Positions 1-9,100 of a stretch of DNA of 22,313 nucleotides are shown in pieces. The notes beneath the pieces are model-generated. The model was not told the origin of the DNA, searched no databases, and saw nothing but the letters and a program-made list of their open reading frames with translations. The position numbers were made by a program, and so were the translations under genes. Positions within the stretch are counted from its first letter, which is position 1. Each line of letters opens with the position of its first letter. The DNA is from Phallusia fumigata (taxonomy: Eukaryota; Chordata; Ascidiacea; Phlebobranchia; Ascidiidae): NCBI GenBank assembly GCA_008931825.1, contig QXVZ01021788.1, positions 1-22,313 on the forward strand, in the 5' to 3' direction.

Positions 1-91
1 TTGTTAGAGCTACATTACATATACAACAAAACACACATTGTCACAACACCAAAAGTTAAACCATTTAATCATTTGTTAATGAGCAACCTAC

Positions 92-169
92 CTTCTAACA
101 AGTCCGTTGTTGAGAGTGATATCGTATAAACTGTCTCTGGTGTGGGTTCCATATCGACGGTGGTTGTTT
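92..169 (-). CDS. Exon 34: Thr-rich stalk exon, type B duplicate; gene continues off the left edge
   Basis: A 78-bp phase 1-1 exon, acceptor ACATATCAG, donor GAAG|GTAGGT. It reads TTTVDMEPTPETVY then TISLSTTDLLE, a paralogue of exon 31. It ends in an open frame with a splice donor, so more exons lie beyond position 1; the C-terminus (stop, membrane anchor or secreted tail) is not visible. Confidence 0.7.
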
Positions 170-3100
170 CTGATATGTTTGGTCAATACGTTACAAACCG
201 CGACTTGTTTAGTTACTCATAATATTTAGGGTGTTCAAGCAAACGTAAACTTTTTTCGGTTGAGGAAAAGCAGTTGTATTGTGTTTAGGGCCTCAATCAT
301 TTCGAAAAAATAAAATCGTTTCAATATGTAAAAGTTTCTTTAAGGAACTAAATAAAAAGAATTGAATTTCACATTATGTTGTCAGAAAAACAACCGTTCG
401 TCTGTAGGCCTTATTGTATATTGCGCATCTCTGTCAAGCCAATAGATAAAACGCCTGAACCCGTGTAAATACAACTTTGTTTCGTCTGAGCCAATAGATA
501 AAACGCCTGAACCCGTGTAAATACAACTTTGTTTCGAAAATATGTTAAACTCACGTGTTGCACCTTGTGTCATGGTCGTTTCCGCAACGTAAGCGGTGGT
601 GGCTGTGACTTCCTCTGTACATAATTAATCAGAATTTACCGGGTTTCAAAATGTCACCCTGTAAACCTATTTGTCAAAACGCTTTGGCGCTTAGGGATGG
701 TGCACAAAAACATTTTGGTCACATGACCCTGTGAACAGATCTGCTTAAACATAGGTTATGTTTGCGTCAAGCTTTGGGCATTCAGCTGCGTTTTTTACTT
801 TTAAAAAATCGACTGAAAAGTCACAACCCTCAACTCAACATCAATGTGACCTAATTTTGAAGGGGACACAAACTTGCTGTCAATATACTTTAACATGCGC
901 TTTAGTGTTTGCTATTGTCATGTAGTTAGCTCACCTGATGACGTGGCTTGGCCAGTTGTGGTGATGACCTCACTTTCATCGGTGGTTGTTTCATATTCTA
1001 AAAAACGGTGTGGTACGATATTTGTATGTCGTCCAACGTTAAACGCATTAAACCATGTTAACAAACTTGCCTTCTTGGTCACACAATAATCAAAGACATG
1101 TTACTGGTTTATCAAACATAACTTGGTTTCTGTAAGTGCTTTTCGCATATAGTTAACTTATGAGCAACTTACCTTCTACTAAATCCGTTGTTGAAAATAA
1201 TGTCGTAGTATCAACCGGTTCTGTTGTAGTTTCAACACCAATTGTAGTTGTTTCTAAGCATAATGTAGTATTTCCAATACGGGGCGCAGAAAAGCTTAAT
1301 TTATATTAGTCAAAAACTGAAAAACATTAATTAGTAGGAAAAATATTAAACGTGTATAACAACTTTTGCGTGTTACGCATTGTCTACGTAGTTAATTTAC
1401 CTGATGGCGTTGTTTGGTCAATTGTGGTGATGACGACACTTTCAACGGAAGTTGTTTCATATTCTAAAACAAAATCGTTTGTTAGGTTGCTGGTAGTTTG
1501 GTTTTGTTCATACATACGTCTGTTTATTTACTTGCCGGCATTACCGGCGGTAGTTGTGAAACTGTTGTCCGCCGTAATATCAACGTCTAATACAACATGA
1601 ATTTTCTTAATACAACAAAATTTGGAACTATTGTAATCTATGCCGTGACCGCTAACACTCAAAACAATATGTGTGGGGCAGTAAAAAAACAGTCTGCACT
1701 TTGTTTGCTTCTAGGGATATTCCTTTTTATGTTTAAATAAAAGTAACTTACTTGTGGTGGTCTTCGTCTGGGAGTTTGTTGTCGTTTCTATAAAATGCAA
1801 TTTTTAGAAATATAAAAATTTACGCTTAGGCTGAATAATTGCCGAATCTGAGCCGGGCTTCCAGCCATTTACTTGCAGAAAGGAGTAGATTAGAAAACTT
1901 TAGCCTAGGTTGGGATTTGGACTTCCGACTAAAGTCTTTTTAAGACTAATTCCCACCATCTCCGTTACTCAGCCCAACAATATCAAAATTGACGGTTGAG
2001 GCTGATTTAATGACATCAGCTTTGTTTCACGGCCCCTGATTCTTTCTGCATCACTTCCTAAATAATAGCAAACTCCCCAAAAGCGGCACTGGCAACCATG
2101 TTGCGAACCACTGTTTTACAGCTTTTCTTTACCTAACGTTGTTGCTTGTTTTTCTTGATCTGTTGATGTTTCAAAGTTTACGGTTGTTTGTTGTGTTGTT
2201 TTTCCGGTGGTAACACCTACAGTTTGTCTGTAATGTGTTAAATCGTGTTTTTAATGTTTTAGCAAACTATGTTACCTGCCCAAGTTGTTATTTTGTCGAC
2301 AGCCGTCGATGTTTTAAGCTGTTCAGTCATTTGCTGTGTTGTTTGTCCCATCCCTACATGAAATGTTTAATAATCTTTGTGAATTATTCTGTGAATTTTA
2401 CTGAACTCATTCGAATTACTTGTGGTTGTGGGAAAAGTTGTCGTTGTTTCAAAGCGTGTGGTCATCAGTTCTGTTGGTAATCCCGTAGAACTATCTGTAC
2501 GTTAATATCCACTATTTGATTTGAGAATTTTGGTTTGAAAGAAGTTAATGTACCTGAAGAACTGAAATCAGTCGAAGTTGATGATTTTCGAGTAGTTTCA
2601 GTCGTTTGTTGGCTTGTTTGTGCCGTGGTTATACCTACGTATAAATCGGTTTTACTTTGTGGATTTTGTTTGATAGCTGATATGTGTTTTTTACCTGAAG
2701 CTATTTGACTTGTATCAGAATTTGTCGTTGTTTTTATGATTCCCGTCGTTAATTGTGTTTTGGTAGGATCTACACATATTTTTTAAACACTATGTACTTT
2801 TCAATTTTAACGAACTTTAGTTACCTAAAGTCGAAGTTGTTGCAAAAATCTCAGTAGTTTCTGCTGTTGTTATAATTTCCGAAGGCTCTGCACGGGCAAA
2901 GAATAGTTTTTAAATAATCAAGGCAAACTAGGTGCAGAGTAACCAGGGAACCTGTTTGAGTGGTGGTCATGGCATATGTGGCAAGTCCCTCAGTTGTTGT
3001 ATGCCCCGCAGTAGAACTTATCAAGGGTTCTAGTCGTACAAAATATGTGATTTTAAAAGCTGTATAAGTGTTCTGGAAAACTGGCTTTTTCAATCGAACC

Positions 3101-6100
3101 TGTTTCTGATTCTTTGCTAGTACCAATGGCTGTTGTGGAGGTGGTTTTTCCTGGTTGAGTGGTCGTATGAAATGCCGTTGACGTTTCTATCCCAAGTTAA
3201 AGTATATATCAGTCACTTTCGACGTGTTACATTGAACGACATGTCACGAAATCTCTGATGTGGTATTGTGGTACTCATAATAACTATTTGTGGTTTCACA
3301 ACTAAGTGTAGTTATTACTTTGATATAATCAAGTCTTTGATCTTTGTTGAAGAAAGTAAACAGAAAACACATTTTGAAAACCATATTCCAAAAACATCTT
3401 TTCAGGCTACTTTTTTTCAAGACATCAGTGTTGTGAATCAAACAGCAATGTACATTTGATTACCTTCTCTAACAGGACGTTGGCAAATGTAGGAACGTTC
3501 GTGATGGCACTGCCTTGCATGCCAGCAGGCTTCTCTGTTCACAAGAACGCATACATCTCTGTCGACTATGTTTGGAGGAACATTCACTTCAATGTACGGA
3601 AGTTTGTTAACATCCAGCTTTGTACCGTCAACCCAATAATAGGTTCCTTGTTTACCGGTGAGTCCAATCCATGGATTAAAAATGTTCCCAAGCGTCTCTG
3701 TGGTAGTTGAACCAATTTTTTCAGAATATCGAAATAAGCAGTAAAATGAGATTCATTTTATGTTCTACATGTAACAAACTGTTGTCTTCGTGTAGAACAC
3801 AAAACGAAACCTGTTTTACTGCTTATCAAATCCGTCAGCACTCGAAGAGAAAACTTCACAGAAAAAACCTACTGTTAGATTTTTTGATTGATGGCCAAGA
3901 TGCAAGAATAAATTCCAGTGCTTCATCTGTCTTTACCACTAGTAACGATCCACCTTCGGCGCGGCACGTATTGTTTGATGTAGTGAAGTTTAGCTGTCTT
4001 GTACCCCAGTAGTACTCTGTGTTACCTAATCTCACCCATTCTGTCATTTTGAAGAAAGAGGTGTTACTTGGCGCCGAGAAGACAAAGAGTAAAACGGTTC
4101 CATGATAAGCGAATCAAGTTTCTTAGTTACTGTAATGTGCCGATCGTTTTATACTATATGATTTGGGTAAACAAATGTTGAATAGCGCTTTTTTAACCTT
4201 TGAAATATTACCAGCAGGAACGTAATTAGTTTTGCAGAAATTTTTGTAGCGAAAATAAGCTATAATATCCTTTTTATTTTTTATAAAGTAGTGCCTCAAC
4301 GATGTTGTTGTTTGTCGAGTTGTGTCCCTTTCTTTTAAATAATGATTCTGGGTAATATGCCGTAGTTAGTTATGCATTTAAATGGTGATAATTCAAACAC
4401 AGATTCTTTGAACTATGGGAAACATACCGTTTGGTCCTGTAGTAACATTTTGTCCGAGACCAATGGTGTTATAATGCTCAGTACATTGGGTTGTATCTGT
4501 AGCCACACGTTATAACGTTCAGTACATAATTAAAACACCAATCAAAATTGTAAACTGCAATGGTTAAATTTAATTATTTTACCTGTGACTAAGTAATATA
4601 ATTTTTCTACAAAACGGAGATAGAAACACCCAAATTGTGTACCTGTGGTCTGTGTTGTAGTCTCTACTTCAGTGGCAGGTGTAGTTGCCTCGGTGATTAT
4701 TTCTGTGGTTTGTTTTGTTGTACTCTCTGTCGTAGCGCCTGTTGTGGTTTCAGTTGTAATTTTCGCAGCAGTAGCGGGAGTTTCCATTGCTATTGTAGCT
4801 GTAGTGCTAGCTTCGGTTGTCATTGATGTTGTAACTGCAGTGCTAGGTTGGGTTGTCATTGTTGTTGTGCCCGCAGTGCTAGGTTGAGTTGTCATTTCCG
4901 TTGTAGCTGCAGTACTAGCTTGGGTTGTCATTGATGTTGTAGCTGCAGTGCTAGCTTCGGTTGTCATTGATGTTGTAGCTGAAGTGCTAGCTTCGGTTGT
5001 CATTGATGTTGTAGCTGTAGTGCTAGCTTCGGTTGTCATTGCTGTTGTAGCTGCAGTGCTAGCTTCGATTGTCATTTCTGTTGTAGGCGTAGTGCTAGCT
5101 TCGGTTGTCATTGATGTTGTAGCTGAAGTGGTAGCTTCGGTTGTCATTGATGTTGTAGCTGCAGTGCTAGCTTCGGTTGTCATTGATGTTGTAGCTGCAG
5201 TGCTAGCTTCGGTTGTCATTGCTGTTGTAGCTGCAGTGCTAGCTTCGGTTGTCATTTCTGTTGCAAAATCCCAAATGAGCTAGCGCGTTTTAACTATTGG
5301 TACAGTTTAAAACCATTCGTGTTGATTAATAGCGCAAATTTAAATCGCACCAATTTTATACTGAGTAAGTGTTTCTTACGTGTCGGTACGTTTCTTTGAC
5401 GTTTGGTTGTCGTTAAGTGTGTAGTTGCTGTTGTCGCCGCAGAAGTTATTTCCTGTGTATTTTGAGTGACACTTGCTGTTGCTGTTGTTTGTTCCGCCAG
5501 TACTGATGGGTAAAGATCTAAATGTAAACGATATTAAAGGTTATGTAACTTTTCAACACTCGGCTGGAATTGATCGCCAAAAAGGATGTGGCGAAAACAA
5601 AAATGTCACATTGATGCATTTATAAGCTTCGTAAAGATGGTTCTGATAAGTAAATACGAATGATGTTTTACATTTCAACAAACTTAAGTTTATGCTAGGT
5701 TTGGATGCGTGGATTTTGGTAGTTTTGTCATAATCAACACGATCAAATAAACTCAACACAAAATAACGCTAAATATAATCAACATGCGCAAAGCGTTGGT
5801 TAAATCACTTTGTGATTCGTATCATCTTAGCATCATTTCACTACGTCGCAATAACTAACCAAATAGTGCAATCCAATCGAATTGAACCCTTTGACTTGCA
5901 ATGTCAGCTCTTTTTCTTCTATGTACTTTGTTCGAGATCAGCACTGTAAATCGGTTGTTGAATATCTCCTTAACCTCAACGATGGCTCCCTCTGTACTTG
6001 TAATTTTAACTTTGTTCGGTGCGTTGGTGTAGGTGTTCGGAAAATACACAGTTGCCACGCTTTCAGTATAGGTTAAGAATGCTCTCCCCGAAATTTTACC

Positions 6101-9100
6101 TTTAAAAATTTATTTTTTTGTCAGAAGTTTGCAATCAGTTTTTGGATGGTTGATTTTGATTGTTACATCAAGTAAAGCTCAAAGAGATTTCAAATGTGTG
6201 TGCAGTAAACTGTTGTAAAATGCTGTTTTAGAATGTAGGATAAAGGTTTCGAATTCATGTATCAAAGTATATGCGTAAAAGGCATGTCTGTACGTTTTAT
6301 GTATGTTAATACCGGGCCTATGTAGCCTATCTACAGATTGGGAAATTCTTTTTCAAATATCATAATGCATCTTGTGGCCAAGAGGTTTAAAGACAGAAAC
6401 ATACTATGCCCCAAAGTTTGCTTACCGAAGTAGGCTCTCCAAACAAGCCTTGGTCCATATTCTTCCCATGTGCCGTCTGGATTATCTATTCTGTAAACTG
6501 AAACATTTACACCGCAGTAACCGATGTCCACAACTGCGAAAGAGAACATGTAATTTTGAGGCATGCACTCTGTGTCGAGATCAATTTCAATTTCCTCTGG
6601 CTTAACGTCGTAATACTCGTCAAATCCAAGCCTGACATATTGCACTTCAGCGGTGGGATCTGGATATATTTTAATTTCGCCCCTCTGGGGTTCTAAAAAA
6701 AAACATTATTTACTGTAGGGCCACGTTGTGAAATAAAGCGGTCATTTTGGGCCACACTCTATTTCATGATTAATGTATGTTTTATTGTGACCTTTCGGGT
6801 CGTCAGTAGCGTTGGTATAATATATTAAATGATTTCATTTCTACATATCACTTGCACATCTTTTTTTACAATACAACATATGAAATAGCGTTTAATTTCC
6901 GTACTGGCTGGTTTGGTGCATGGCAAAAAATCACTTTTTTGCAGTTGGGCTTTGTAGTAGTATTACTTACCCTTTGGGTACTTTCTTTGACTTGCGCTAG
7001 TAGTCGGGGCCCAACCAGTCGTTTCTACATTAAAAATAAAGGATACATAACAACCAAAATTTCGACAGGCAAAACTCGCATACTGCACTATTGAATATGT
7101 TTCAAAAACTACCGCTTACCGTTTAGTGTGCAATTTGTGGGACGTGGATTTGGCGTAGTTTGCATGGGTGGACAACCTGTAAGAGATTTCGGTTGCTTTA
7201 TTAGTGGACTATACGAATACAGAGTTATTACCACCTTTCACACCATTTTAACAGCTGATAACAGTTGTTTAAAACCATCTACATACTACTTTAGTTGCAA
7301 TTTGGGCATTGTCGGCACAAAACACTTAACTTCAGTTGCCAAACAGTTTCAGTTCTCAGTTGCAAAGTGAAAGACATTGAAATGGTAACTTTTTCCTTGA
7401 CATATTAAGGCAGTGAAGGTACATTCACTTACCAAAGTCTACTTTCCAGTCCAAAACCAATCCAAGGTTATGCCATCCTGCGTATCCTGGTTCATCGGTA
7501 CCCAGTCTCAGCACAATTGCCTCAAATCCGCATTCGTCCGTATTAATGACGTACGCCTCAAACTCATTCTCCTCGTGTTTCACACTCAGGTTTATATTGT
7601 ATGGGAAGTTTGCAAAACACTCGCCGTAGTACAAGTACAGCTTTTTAGGTTCGTTTTCACTTCCCTCGAACTCACCGACATCCATTGCACCAGAAATCGA
7701 TCCTGTAAAATGTAAAACATAGGGGTGGGTTTCGAAGATTGAAGTGTTTTATTATCTAAATGGATGTGACCCCCTAAAGAGGATGTTATATGCTCAAATT
7801 CATAATGTCCAAATTTTACAGAAACTCTGTGGTAGCTGTTATGTTTTTGTAATTTGTATTGCAGAGCATAAGGTTGGTGCTATTTTATTTGACCTGTTGC
7901 ATTCTTGTCTCGAAACGTGTTGTTTCCATCCGGGTCACCTGCAAAAACAATAATTATCACAGCCTGCGATATTGCTAATCCAACAACTTCTTGTACCTGG
8001 ACACACAACCCATTGTAGGTAGAGTTGTTCAGCGTTAGCTACATCATTTTGCGACCAAGCCACCGTAGCCTTAAACCCACATGGGTTCAGGCTCAGCACT
8101 TCCACGTCAATGTAATCGACATGATTTCCTTGTGAGTTTTGAAGCTCGTACGAAATGTTGTTGGGTTTTTGGGTAAAACACTTGTCAAAAAATACGTGCT
8201 CTATTTTTGGTCGGGGCGCATTGTGTCGTAGTCCCGAAATGTGGTAGGTGTTGTTGATGCATTCTGCAGAAAGAAATACAAGTGTTTGTTTCGGGAGATA
8301 TCAATACAGACTGTGTGGTTTTGGAAATGGTATGTCACAAAGCTTTAGATTTAAAACGTGTAGCTACTTTTAAAAATTACCAAAAAAAACGAAAACGCAA
8401 TAGGATTTGAAACAGTCACAACTTTATCAAGAGCTTAAAAGACATGTATGTGCGATGCTTATTCCCTATCATTGGAATACCCTTGCAAGCCTGATGGCCG
8501 CTTTCCACCCGGGGTTTAGTTTAGTTATAGTATGATAAAGGTATTTGCTATTCTTACCGCTCATGTTGACATACGGGCATGGTTCCGGAGTGCTGGGAAA
8601 TCCATTTTCTGAATCGCAAGAACAGTTTTGCGTTCCACCTGTAAGGCATGCTTTAAAAGCCATCTCTAAACGTTCACATACAATCTTTGTTGAATGTTTA
8701 TTTACAAACATCAGTTGAGCGTTTTAAACTAGTGATTGTGAATTTTGGCTTTAATTCGAGCAAATTAGGAGAAGCAAAACATTGGCTCAAATTAGAGGAA
8801 CAAACAATTTGCTCGCGTTAAGGGCTATAGGAATTTACAACAGAGCATATTGTATGATGGATTTAATGGTTGTGTTTTTAATGCGTTCTCTGTCATTGAA
8901 TCTAGTTTTCTGATTGTGTGGCCTGTTTTTTTGTAAACTATTTTACGAACAAACGTCATAAGCGTACTTAAAGCAGGATTTTAAACGTTTCTAACAGTAA
9001 ATTTCGTTATTGCACGTTGTACAAGATACGTACCGTATTTCGTGCGCCACCTTAAAACCATCCCAGTATCGTTCCAACTTGTGTAATTGCCTGTAGCATT

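Noticed and set aside
3244-3441. Minus-strand Thr-containing stretch ending CETTNSYYEYHNTTSEIS that resembles a stalk exon.
   Set aside because: The plausible acceptor (ACTTAG) and donor (TTTC|GTGACA) are phase 2, which would break the otherwise universal phase 1 chain. It may be a relic, but I cannot support it as an exon.
4645-5283. Long plus-strand ORFs rich in Val/Ala (VVIDVVA-type repeats) opposite the mucin exon.
   Set aside because: They are the antisense of the 36-bp minisatellite, which stays open because the unit length is divisible by three. They have no splice or domain support, while the minus-strand frame fits the exon chain.
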